Source: Blastococcus sp. HT6-4
Lineage (GTDB): Bacteria > Actinomycetota > Actinomycetes > Mycobacteriales > Geodermatophilaceae
DNA: 64,000 nt
Assembly (NCBI RefSeq): GCF_039679125.1
Contig: NZ_CP155551.1
Span: forward strand, 1,798,001-1,862,000
Direction: 5' to 3'
Position numbers and translations under genes: made by a program. Numbering within the stretch: position 1 is the first letter of the stretch; each line of letters opens with the position of its first letter. Positions 1 to 7,098 of the stretch are shown here, piece after piece. The notes under the pieces were generated by a model, which was not told the DNA's origin, made no database searches, and saw only the letters and a list, made by a program, of their open reading frames with translations.

Positions 1-233
1 AGGTGACCGGCCGGGGCGTGCGGATCTCGCTCGTCGAACCCGGAGCGGTCACCACCGAGCTGACCTCGCACATCACCCAGCCCGAGGCGAAGGCCGCCTC
101 GGAGAGGATGCACGCGAGCATGCGGGCGCTGCACGCCGACGACATCGCCCGCGCCGTCGTCTACGTGGTCACCCAGCCGCCGCACGTGGCGGTCAACGAG
201 GTCCTCGTCCGCCCCACGGACCAGGAGCGCTGA
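1..233 (+). CDS. SDR family oxidoreductase, C-terminal part (cut by window edge)
   Basis: Only the last ~77 residues are present; the frame is open to the first base, so the gene begins outside the window. The segment has the short-chain dehydrogenase post-catalytic signature (VEPGAV followed by T-E-L) and the usual C-terminal stretch placing DDIARAVVYVV before a closing strand (VNEVLVRPT). This resembles the YdfG-like classical SDRs that oxidise or reduce 3-hydroxy acids and alcohols with NAD(P)H. The catalytic Ser, Tyr and Lys lie upstream, so activity and substrate cannot be judged. It converges on the XRE-MurA gene with a 19-base gap. Confidence 0.8.
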   Translation, partial: VTGRGVRISLVEPGAVTTELTSHITQPEAKAASERMHASMRALHADDIARAVVYVVTQPPHVAVNEVLVRPTDQER

Positions 234-252
234 CGGCCGGCGGGTCCTCCAC

Positions 253-1803
253 TCAGTCGCGGAAGACCTCGATGTCGGCGCCCATCTCCACGAGCCGTTC
301 GTAGAGCTGCTCGTAGCCGCGGGCGATGATGTCGACGTTGCGCAGCACCGAGGTCCCCTTGGCCGCCAGCATCGCGAGCAGGATGCACACGGCCGGCCGC
401 AACGCCGGTGGGCACACCACCTCGGCGCTGGACCACCGGGTCGGGCCGCTGACCAGCACCCGGTGCGGGTCCAGCAGGCGCACGTCGGCCCCGAGCCGGG
501 TGAGGTCGGAGAGGTGGATCGCCCGGTTGTCGTAGACCCAGTCGTGGATCAGCGTCGCCCCCTGGGCCTGGGCGGCGATCACGGCGAAGAAGGGAAGGTT
601 GTCGATGTTGAGGCCGGGGAACGGCATCGGGTGGATCTTGTCGATCGGCGCCTTGAGGTCCGACGGGTGGATCGTGATGTCGGCCAGCCGGGTGTGGCCG
701 TTGTCGGCCAGGTACTCCGGCGACAGCTCGTAGCGGAGCCCCATCTCGGCCAGCACCGCCAGCTCGACCTCGAGGAACTCCACCGGGGCGCGGGCCACGG
801 TCAGCTCGGAGCAGGTGACGATCCCGGCGGTGAGCAGGCTCATCGCCTCGACCGGGTCCTCGCTGATCGTGTAGTCGACGTCGGCCTCCAGCACCGGGCG
901 GCCGCGGACGACGAGGGTCGTCGTCCCGAGGCCCTCGACCTCGACGCCGAGCAGCTGCAGGTACAGGCAGAGGTCCTGCACCATGTAGTTGGAGCTGGCG
1001 TTGCGGATCGTCGTCGTGCCGTCGGCCCGTGCGGCGGCCAGCAGCGCGTTCTCGGTGACCGTGTCCCCCCGCTCGGTGAGCACGATCGTGCGGTGGGCGG
1101 CGGCGGGCCCCTCGACGGTGGCCTGGTACTCCCCGGCGTGCGCCTCGACCTCGAGGCCGAAGGGCCGCAGCGCGATCATGTGCGGCTGCACGGTCCGGGT
1201 GCCGAGGTCGCAGCCGCCGGCGTAGGGCAGCCGGAAGCTGCGGGCACGGTGCAGCAGCGGTCCCAGGAACATGATGATGCTGCGGGTGCGCCGCGCGGCG
1301 TCGGCGTCGATGCCACCGAGGTCCAGCTCGTCGGGGACGACGAGGGTGAGGTCGTGGCCGTGCTCGTCCCAGGTGGCCTCGACGCCGATGGAGCGCAGCA
1401 CGTCGAGGATGCGTTCCACCTCCACGATCCGGGAGACGTTGCGCAGCGTGGTGCGGCCGCGGTTGAGCAGCGCGGCGCAGAGCAGGGCGACGGCGGCGTT
1501 CTTCGACGACTTCACCACGACCCGGCCGCGCAGCGGCCGCCCGCCGGTGACGCGCAGGTGCGCGGGGCCCGCGGGAGCCGGGCCGAGGCTGATCAGCTCG
1601 CTGTCCAGGGCCGCGGAGAGCCGGCCCAGGAACTCCAGCGTCAGGTTCTGGCTGCCCTGCTCGATGCGGGCGATCGCGCTCTGGCTGGTGCTGAGTCGCT
1701 CGGCGAGCTGCTGCTGGGTGAGCCCGCGGTGGCGGCGGGCGTCGCGGACGAGAGCTCCGATCCGGCGCATCGCATCATCGGTGGGCAGGTCGGTCAGCGT
1801 CAC
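253..1803 (-). CDS. XRE helix-turn-helix fused to MurA-like UDP-GlcNAc 1-carboxyvinyltransferase
   Basis: A 516-residue protein. Residues ~13-70 are an XRE/Cro-type HTH (LTQQQLAERLSTSQSAIARIEQ within it). Residues ~85-516 are an EPSP-synthase/MurA fold. Canonical MurA transfers enolpyruvate from PEP to UDP-GlcNAc, the first committed step of peptidoglycan synthesis. The substrate-binding Lys is kept (SSKNAA, K101), as is the fosfomycin-target Cys in a GGC-x-x-G-x-R loop (C198), the Asp-bearing FPGLNID loop and a late YDNRAIHL motif. The sequence is otherwise divergent from housekeeping MurA, which is not in this window. The start is GTG with no Shine-Dalgarno; a TAACGT hexamer lies six bases upstream, suggesting a leaderless message. 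Whether it is an enzyme, a UDP-sugar-sensing regulator or both is not known from sequence. Confidence 0.88.
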   Translation of the reverse strand: MTLTDLPTDDAMRRIGALVRDARRHRGLTQQQLAERLSTSQSAIARIEQGSQNLTLEFLGRLSAALDSELISLGPAPAGPAHLRVTGGRPLRGRVVVKSSKNAAVALLCAALLNRGRTTLRNVSRIVEVERILDVLRSIGVEATWDEHGHDLTLVVPDELDLGGIDADAARRTRSIIMFLGPLLHRARSFRLPYAGGCDLGTRTVQPHMIALRPFGLEVEAHAGEYQATVEGPAAAHRTIVLTERGDTVTENALLAAARADGTTTIRNASSNYMVQDLCLYLQLLGVEVEGLGTTTLVVRGRPVLEADVDYTISEDPVEAMSLLTAGIVTCSELTVARAPVEFLEVELAVLAEMGLRYELSPEYLADNGHTRLADITIHPSDLKAPIDKIHPMPFPGLNIDNLPFFAVIAAQAQGATLIHDWVYDNRAIHLSDLTRLGADVRLLDPHRVLVSGPTRWSSAEVVCPPALRPAVCILLAMLAAKGTSVLRNVDIIARGYEQLYERLVEMGADIEVFRD

Positions 1804-1809
1804 CGGGTC

Positions 1810-1830
1810 ACGTTATCTCGCATGTGAGAT
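1810..1830 (-). promoter_or_regulatory. Probable autoregulatory operator and -10 of the XRE-MurA gene
   Basis: Bases 1815-1830 read ATCTCGCATGTGAGAT, a 16-base palindrome matching at 14 positions. It abuts TAACGT (minus strand, 1810-1815), which sits exactly six bases before the GTG start at 1803. A palindrome immediately upstream of the -10 would overlie the promoter spacer, the classic place for repression by the HTH domain encoded just downstream. Operator function is inferred. Confidence 0.5.
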
Positions 1831-1915
1831 GAAATCGGCAGGCGCACGGGTGGAGATCGGCCGGCCGGCGGGCGCCGGGCTGTCCGAGCCGGCCGCGGCG
1901 CGCCACACTGCCCCC

Positions 1916-2662
1916 GTGGACGTACTGGTCACCGGCGGGACGGGCCGGCTCGGACAGGACCTGGTGCCGCGGCTCCGCGAGGACGGACACCGGGTGCGGC
2001 AGATGTCGCGGCGGGGCACCGGCCCGGGGGGTGTCCGGGGCGACCTCGCCACCGGCCGCGACCTGGGCATCGCCCTGGCCGGCGCCGAGGTGGTGGTGCA
2101 CGCCGCCAGCGATCCCCGCGGCGACCCGTGGGAGGTCGACGTCGCCGGTACCCGTCGCCTGGTGGAGGCGGTCGACCGCAGCCTCCTCCGCCACCTCGTG
2201 TACGTGTCGATCGTCGGCGTCGACCGGATCCCGCTGGGCTACTACCGGGCCAAGTACGCCGCGGAACAGGTGCTCCTGGCGTCCGGGCTGCCGGTGACCC
2301 TGGTCCGGGTGACCCAGTTCCACCACTTCGTCGACGGGTTGCTGGCAACGGCCCGCCGCGGGCCGCTGCTGCCGGTGCCGATGGGGTGGCGGGTCCGTCC
2401 CGTGGACGTGGCCGACGCCGCGGCGCACCTCGCCGGGCTGGCGACCGCCCCGGCGGCCGGCGCGGTGGTGGAGTTCGGCGGCCCCCAGGAGCACTCGGTG
2501 GCCGACCTGGCCCGGTCGTGGGCGGCCTTGCGGGCCCCGACGGCCCGGGTGGTCGCCACCCCGGTGCCGGGCCGCCTGGGCGCAGCGGTCCGGGACGGCG
2601 GCGCGCTCCCCGCCCGGGGTGGGCGTGGCGGCCGCACCTGGGAGGAGTACCTGCGCGGCTGA
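1916..2662 (+). CDS. NAD(P)-binding epimerase/NmrA-like protein
   Basis: 248 residues of atypical-SDR type. A Rossmann nucleotide loop opens the protein (VTGGTGRLGQD, residues ~4-14), and the YxxxK pair occurs as YYRAK in mid-protein. Family members (NmrA/YbjT-like) bind NAD(P) and act as oxidoreductases, epimerases or redox sensors; the substrate cannot be inferred. The frame is open far upstream but the Rossmann motif fixes the start near GTG 1916. There is no Shine-Dalgarno; CACACT lies six bases before the start, consistent with a leaderless transcript. It is divergent from the XRE-MurA gene with ~110 bases between them. Confidence 0.85.
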   Translation: MDVLVTGGTGRLGQDLVPRLREDGHRVRQMSRRGTGPGGVRGDLATGRDLGIALAGAEVVVHAASDPRGDPWEVDVAGTRRLVEAVDRSLLRHLVYVSIVGVDRIPLGYYRAKYAAEQVLLASGLPVTLVRVTQFHHFVDGLLATARRGPLLPVPMGWRVRPVDVADAAAHLAGLATAPAAGAVVEFGGPQEHSVADLARSWAALRAPTARVVATPVPGRLGAAVRDGGALPARGGRGGRTWEEYLRG

Positions 2663-2687
2663 GGGAGCGCGGCTTTCCTGCCATGTG

Positions 2688-2711
2688 CCGGAGCGCGCCC
2701 GCCAGCTCCGG
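2688..2711 (+). terminator. Weak hairpin after the NmrA-like gene
   Basis: CCGGAGC at 2688-2694 pairs perfectly with GCTCCGG at 2705-2711 across a 10-base loop, 25 bases past the upstream stop codon. There is no U-tract. It may be a terminator or only an intergenic stem. Confidence 0.3.
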
Positions 2712-2766
2712 TACCGCGTCCGGAAAGCGCCGGAGAACGGTCGGTCCGCCGCCCTAGGGTCCGCTC

Positions 2767-3681
2767 GTGACCACCTCCGTCGTCGCCGTACCGGACGGCC
2801 GCACCCTGCTGGCCGTCGTCGTCACCGTGCTCGCGTGGGCGTCGGCCTTCGTGGGCATCCGCGCCGTGGGCCAGGACGTCTCGCCGGGGGCCCTGGCCCT
2901 CGGCCGGCTGCTCATCGGCGCGCTGGTGCTCGGCGCGCTCGTCGCCCGGCGGGGGTGGGTGCGGCCGACCGGTCGTGACTGGCGCCTGCTGGCCGTGTGC
3001 GGCGTCGGCTGGTTCGCCGTCTACAACGTGGCGCTCAACGCCGCCGAGCAGCACCTGGACGCGGGCACCACGGCGATGCTGGTCAACATCGGCCCCATCC
3101 TGATCGCGGTGTTCGCCGGGCTGTGGCTGGGCGAGGGGTTCCCGCGCTGGCTGGTCGTCGGCATGGCGGTCGCCTTCGGCGGGGTGCTGCTGATCGGGGC
3201 GGCCACCAGCGGCGCCGACGCCGACGTGGCCGGCGTGGCCCTGTGCGTCGTCGCCGCGCTGACGTACGCCGTCGGGGTGATCGCGCAGAAGCCGTTGCTG
3301 CGCCGGCTCCCGGGCCTGCAGGTCACCTTCGCCGCGTGCGTCATCGGCGCGCTCTGCTGCCTGCCGTGGGCCGGTGCGCTGGTCGCCGATCTGGAACGGG
3401 CCCCGACGAGCTCCGTCGCCGGACTGGTGTACCTCGGGGTCGTCCCGACCGCGCTGGCGTTCAGCACCTGGGCCTACGCCCTCTCCCGGATGGACGCCGG
3501 CCGGCTGGGCGTCACCACCTACCTGGTCCCGCCACTGGTCATCCTGCTGGGCTGGTGGCTGCTCGGGGAGGCCCCGCCGCCGCTGGCCCTCGTCGGCGGT
3601 GGCGTGTGCCTGGTGGGCGTCGCGCTGTCCCGCCGGCGCAGCCGCCGGCCGGTGGCGGCGGCCCCGGTGCCGGTGAGCTGA
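2767..3681 (+). CDS. EamA/DMT family transporter
   Basis: 304 residues, almost entirely hydrophobic, with ten predicted membrane segments arranged as two EamA repeats (roughly residues 12-145 and 155-290). The first helix WASAFVGIRAV and the NAAEQHLDAGTTAMLVN stretch are typical of drug/metabolite exporters of the RhaT/YdcZ superfamily. The likely role is inner-membrane efflux of a metabolite, amino acid or drug; substrate unknown. TAGGGT (2755-2760) lies six bases before the GTG start and there is no Shine-Dalgarno, so the message is probably leaderless. The C-terminus is a basic cytoplasmic tail (SRRRSRRP). Confidence 0.88.
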   Translation: MTTSVVAVPDGRTLLAVVVTVLAWASAFVGIRAVGQDVSPGALALGRLLIGALVLGALVARRGWVRPTGRDWRLLAVCGVGWFAVYNVALNAAEQHLDAGTTAMLVNIGPILIAVFAGLWLGEGFPRWLVVGMAVAFGGVLLIGAATSGADADVAGVALCVVAALTYAVGVIAQKPLLRRLPGLQVTFAACVIGALCCLPWAGALVADLERAPTSSVAGLVYLGVVPTALAFSTWAYALSRMDAGRLGVTTYLVPPLVILLGWWLLGEAPPPLALVGGGVCLVGVALSRRRSRRPVAAAPVPVS

Positions 3682-3780
3682 GCCGGCCCGCCCGGTGTGC
3701 AGGCGGCGGCGGTGATGGGGTAGGCACGGCACGGGGCGGCCGGTGGTGGCGGCCCGGGCAGACCCGTCGGGAGGTCCGTG

Positions 3781-4803
3781 GTGCAGGAGCAGGACTGGAC
3801 GCAGGTGGTGGCGGCCGCCACGCGGGCGCCGTCGATCCACAACACCCAGCCGTGGCGGTTCGTGGCCGGCCCCGACCGGCTGGAGCTGCACCTCGATCCC
3901 GACCGCTCCCTGCCGGTGCTCGACCCGACCGGCCGCCAGCAGGTGATCAGCTGCGGCATCGCGGTGGAGTTCGCGGTCGTCGCGCTCGCCGCCCGGGGCC
4001 TGGCCACCGAGGTCGACCCGGTGCCGGACCCGGCCGACCCCGGTCATCTCGCCACCGTGCGGATCACCGGGTCCGTCGACGCCCCGGCGGACGACCGTGC
4101 GCTGGCCGCCGCGATCGAGCGGCGGCACACCGTCCGGGCGCCGTTCGAACCGCGCACGGTCCCCGACGACCTGGTGGAGCGGCTGCAGGCCGAGGCCGCG
4201 GGATACGGGGCATGGGTCAAGCCCATCGCGGGCGAGGACGAGGAGATCGCCACCGTGCTGCTCACCTCGCGGGCCGAGGAGATCGAGCAGGGCGACCCCG
4301 ACTACCTCGCCGAGCTGGAGCGCTGGCTGCGCACCGACCCGGCGGCCGTGGACGGGGTGCCGACGGATGCGGTGCCCAGCGGCGATCCGCACGAGCGGGC
4401 GTCGAACTGGCTGGTCCGCGACTTCGTCGCCGGCCAGCGCGATCCGCACCGGTTCCGGGTCGCCGGCGACCCCGCCGCGCCGCCGCCGGAGGTGGAGCGG
4501 CCCGCCGTCGTCCTCATGGGGACGCACGGGGACGACCGGGTGGCCTGGGTGCTGGCGGGGCGTGCCGTGGGGCGGGTGCTGCTGCGGATCACCGCGGCGG
4601 GGCTGGCCGCCTCGCCGCTGACCCAGGCGCTGGACTGGCCGGCGACCCGCGTGCGCATGCGGGCGCAGCTTTCCCTCGTGGGGCATCCGCAGATGCTGCT
4701 CCGGCTGGGCTACCCGCGGCAGCCCGGGGAGGGGGAGCCGGCGCCGCCGGTCAGCGGCCGGCGGCCGGTGCAGGACGTGCTGAGCTTCGAGCCGACCGGC
4801 TGA
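3781..4803 (+). CDS. Acg-type nitroreductase-family protein
   Basis: 340 residues. The N-terminal APSIHNTQPWRF motif (~residues 13-24) is diagnostic of the Acg/nitroreductase-like FMN proteins, of which Mycobacterium tuberculosis Acg (Rv2032) is the best known. Those proteins bind or sequester flavin and are tied to dormancy or hypoxic redox stress rather than classical nitroreduction. A second typical stretch, ERRHTVRAPF, follows at ~115. Two adjacent GTG codons could start it; GGAGG at 3770-3774 lies six bases before 3781 but only three before 3778, so 3781 is preferred. The flavin-reducing role is by family only. Confidence 0.8.
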   Translation: MQEQDWTQVVAAATRAPSIHNTQPWRFVAGPDRLELHLDPDRSLPVLDPTGRQQVISCGIAVEFAVVALAARGLATEVDPVPDPADPGHLATVRITGSVDAPADDRALAAAIERRHTVRAPFEPRTVPDDLVERLQAEAAGYGAWVKPIAGEDEEIATVLLTSRAEEIEQGDPDYLAELERWLRTDPAAVDGVPTDAVPSGDPHERASNWLVRDFVAGQRDPHRFRVAGDPAAPPPEVERPAVVLMGTHGDDRVAWVLAGRAVGRVLLRITAAGLAASPLTQALDWPATRVRMRAQLSLVGHPQMLLRLGYPRQPGEGEPAPPVSGRRPVQDVLSFEPTG

Positions 4804-4818
4804 CCGGGCCGGGACGGC

Positions 4819-5592
4819 TCAGGAGCGCCGGCCGGCGGGGCCCCACGGGTCCTCCGGCTCCGCGTCGTCGGCGCTGCCGTTCCCGCGTGCGGCTGCCTCC
4901 AGCGCGGCGTCCCGCTCGCGGGCCAGCTCGGCGCGGCGGGCCCGGTCCCGGGCACGCTCGGCACGCATCGACGTCCCCTCGGGGGCCGCGTCGCCCCGCC
5001 GGGCGATCCACCACAGCGCGACCCCGGTGAGGGCCAGGCCGATCGGCAGCGGATAGGCCGCGGCCCGCTCCGTGCCGCCCTCGCCCAGGTAGCCGGTGAC
5101 GCCGGCCAGGAAGAAGACCGTCGCCGCGGTCGCGAGCATGCCCAGCAGCACCACCGTCGTGCCCAGCGCCTCCGACCGGGGCCGTACAGCGTACGCCAGT
5201 GCCACGAGGCCGAGGCCACCTCCGAGCAGGTAGAGGACGGCGCCGACGGCGTGCAGGGTCGAGTTGGCGTCGGACGGGAACACGCCGACCAGTAGCACGC
5301 CCACCGCGGCGGCACCGAGCAGCGCCGGTACCGCGCGGCCCGCGCCGCCGTGCAGCATCGGGCGCAGCAGCAGGGCGCCACCCAGGATGAGGGCTCCCTG
5401 CACCACGAACGAGGCGTTCATGAGCTGCCGCGCCGCGGACTCCCCGGCGCCCAGGGCGCTGATCACGTCGTCCACCCGCGAGTACGGGCCGCCGTACCGG
5501 AGCTGCGCGATGGTCTCCACGACGAAGAACTGGAGGGTCAGCACCCAGGCGAGCGCACCCAGGCGGAGGCGGTGGGGAGTCACGGCTGCCAT
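4819..5592 (-). CDS. DUF998 membrane protein
   Basis: 257 residues with six hydrophobic segments in the first ~200 residues and a charged, Ala/Arg-rich cytoplasmic tail (RAERARDRARRAELARERD). The organisation and the FPSDANSTLHAVGA stretch match DUF998 integral membrane proteins, whose function is unknown. The ATG start is preceded by AGGAGG with normal spacing. It converges on the Acg-type gene with a 15-base gap and is divergent from the DUF5313 gene, the two starts being 23 bases apart, so the promoters must overlap the coding ends. Confidence 0.75.
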   Translation of the reverse strand: MAAVTPHRLRLGALAWVLTLQFFVVETIAQLRYGGPYSRVDDVISALGAGESAARQLMNASFVVQGALILGGALLLRPMLHGGAGRAVPALLGAAAVGVLLVGVFPSDANSTLHAVGAVLYLLGGGLGLVALAYAVRPRSEALGTTVVLLGMLATAATVFFLAGVTGYLGEGGTERAAAYPLPIGLALTGVALWWIARRGDAAPEGTSMRAERARDRARRAELARERDAALEAAARGNGSADDAEPEDPWGPAGRRS

Positions 5593-5615
5593 GGTCGCAG
5601 GCCTCCTGGGGCACC

Positions 5616-6089
5616 ATGGGGAGCGTGCGGGGGGAGCAGGAGGGAGCCGGGAGCGCGGGAACCGACGGGCCGGTCCGTCGGCCGGGCCCGCTGCGCTGGC
5701 TCTGGTTCGCCCTCGGCGGGACGCTGCCGGCCCGCCACCACTCCTGGGTGCTGTTCGACGCGACCACGCGCACGTGGGCTCTCCGGCACCTCGCGCGGGC
5801 GGCCGTCCAGCTCGCCGTCCCCATCGCGGTCATCCTGCTGTTCCTGCCCGGCCCCTTCTGGATCCGCGGCATGGCCGCGCTGGGCGGCGTGCTGATCGGC
5901 CTGGTGTTCTCGCTGGCCTACATGCCCGAGACCGTGGAGCACCGCGCGGTGCGGGCCGGCTATCCGGCGGGCACGGCCGGGCGGCTGCGGCACCGGGCGG
6001 CCGAGGAGCGCGAAGCCACCGATTCGCAGCGGCGGCGGGCGGCGGCGGCCCGGCGCGCGGCGCGCTACCGGGCGCGGTCGGGCCGGTAG
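5616..6089 (+). CDS. DUF5313 family membrane protein
   Basis: 157 residues. A WLWFALGGTLPARHHSWVLFD segment precedes two transmembrane helices (residues ~68-88 and ~92-112) and a long, highly basic C-terminal tail rich in Arg and Ala. This architecture matches DUF5313, a small actinobacterial membrane family without known function. The ATG at 5616 is used; an in-frame GTG nine bases later is an alternative because no clear Shine-Dalgarno precedes either. Confidence 0.7.
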   Translation: MGSVRGEQEGAGSAGTDGPVRRPGPLRWLWFALGGTLPARHHSWVLFDATTRTWALRHLARAAVQLAVPIAVILLFLPGPFWIRGMAALGGVLIGLVFSLAYMPETVEHRAVRAGYPAGTAGRLRHRAAEEREATDSQRRRAAAARRAARYRARSGR

Positions 6090-6102
6090 CGCGCCACCGC
6101 GG

Positions 6103-6303
6103 TCAGTCGGTGGCCGCGTGGAAGTCGGCTCCGGTGGGGTCCGCGTCGTCGGAGCCCACGGCCTGGCGCTCGTGCTCGGTGCGGTGCTCGAGCACCTCGT
6201 CGCTGGGGTGCGGGTCCTTGGCGTGCTGCGTGCGGTCGCGGGTCGGGTTCTCCTGCGGCTCCATGACGTCGTCGAGGGTGGGGCGGTCGTGGGATTCGGT
6301 CAT
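6103..6303 (-). CDS. Small acidic hydrophilic protein
   Basis: 66 residues, strongly charged (many Asp, Glu, His, Arg), with no hydrophobic segment and no recognised domain. It is probably a soluble, intrinsically disordered protein. GGAGG precedes the ATG with five bases spacing, which is good evidence that it is translated. It ends 13 bases from the convergent DUF5313 gene. The 14-base tandem repeat lies upstream of it. Confidence 0.65.
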   Translation of the reverse strand: MTESHDRPTLDDVMEPQENPTRDRTQHAKDPHPSDEVLEHRTEHERQAVGSDDADPTGADFHAATD

Positions 6304-6366
6304 CGTCGCGTCCTCCGGACGGATCGGGTGCGGTCGGAAAGAGCCATAGCCCGGGACCGGGCCCGG

Positions 6367-6431
6367 CTAACCGGGTGCGGCTGACCGGGTGCGGCTGACC
6401 GGGTGCGGCCGACCGGGTGCGGCCGACCGGA
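6367..6431. repeat. 14-base tandem repeat, about 4.6 copies
   Basis: Consecutive 14-base units of CTGACCGGGTGCGG type begin at 6367, 6381, 6395 and 6409, with a partial fifth at 6423. The first unit has A at the third position and the last ones CCG instead of CTG, so the copies are slightly diverged. The array fills the gap between two minus-strand genes, upstream of the 66-residue protein. Confidence 0.85.
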
Positions 6432-6435
6432 CCGG

Positions 6436-6789
6436 TCACCTCGGCTCCAGGCCCGCCGCCGGGAGCCAGGCCTCGACCAGTGCCGGCCCGTGCGGCCCGG
6501 CGACGGTGTAGGCGACCCGCCCCTGCCAGGCGCCGGCCCGCTGGCGCCACTCGACGAGCAGACCGGGCCAGGTGCCGGGGGAGTCCGGCGGGTCGTGCAC
6601 CCAGCAGTGCCGCCCCTCCCCGCCGGCACCTGCGGCCGGGTGCTCGCCGCGGGCCCGGTCCACCGACGCACCGGCGCCCGGCGCGGCCGCGCGACCGGGC
6701 CCGGTCACGTCCGCCGGAGCCACCCCGGACTCCGCTGCCCGCTCGCCCAGCGACCGCCCGCCGCGCCCCCGATTCATCCCGCCGGCCAC
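6436..6789 (-). CDS. Conserved-looking hypothetical protein
   Basis: 117 residues. The N-terminal half is Gly/Ala/Arg-rich and looks disordered. The C-terminal ~60 residues form a compact domain with HCWV, PGLLVEWR, WQGRVAYTV and VEAWLPA motifs, suggesting a small beta-barrel-like fold; I recall similar anonymous actinobacterial proteins but know no function. Codon usage is typical of coding sequence here. GTG 6789 is chosen because CATGCT lies six bases upstream (leaderless pattern); ATG 6777 is an alternative. Confidence 0.6.
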   Translation of the reverse strand: MAGGMNRGRGGRSLGERAAESGVAPADVTGPGRAAAPGAGASVDRARGEHPAAGAGGEGRHCWVHDPPDSPGTWPGLLVEWRQRAGAWQGRVAYTVAGPHGPALVEAWLPAAGLEPR

Positions 6790-7098
6790 CGGGACAGCAT
6801 GGCACGGCCCGAACGTGTGTTCGACCGCGCCGCGGCATGGCGATCGCGAAGTGAACTCTGGGTGTCGTCAGCGTGTGATGTGCGTCATAGGATCCGCGGC
6901 GGGTGGCCCTCCCCGAGCACCTCGCTCCCGGTGTTGGCCACCGTGTCCTCACTAGGCGCAATTGCGGATAGACAGAGAGCGAGGCATGACATCGCCGCCG
7001 GTGCGGTGGGCGTGCGCATCGTCGACGCCGCGTCACCTGCCCGTCACCGAAGCGTCCTTAGCTGCCCGGCGTCCCACTTCTCCCCGGAAGGAACACGC
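6790..7098 (+). promoter_or_regulatory. Leader and promoter region of the secreted nuclease
   Basis: No gene is seen in this 309-base gap. TAGGAT at 6888-6893 is a good actinobacterial -10; the sequence 17 bases upstream (TCGTCA, 6865-6870) is a poor -35. If this is the promoter, the leader is about 200 bases. GGAAGGAA at 7085-7092 is the ribosome binding site for GTG 7099. The region around 6835-6965 is less GC-rich than its neighbours. Confidence 0.35.

Noticed and set aside
253..1803. Suspicion that the MurA-like protein lost its catalytic cysteine
   Set aside because: The GGC loop is intact (C198), as are the Lys and Asp positions, so a dead-enzyme claim is not supported.
2242..4686. An 814-codon minus-strand frame through the DMT and Acg genes
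   Set aside because: It crosses two well-recognised genes and an intergenic region, has no domain and is compositionally artificial.
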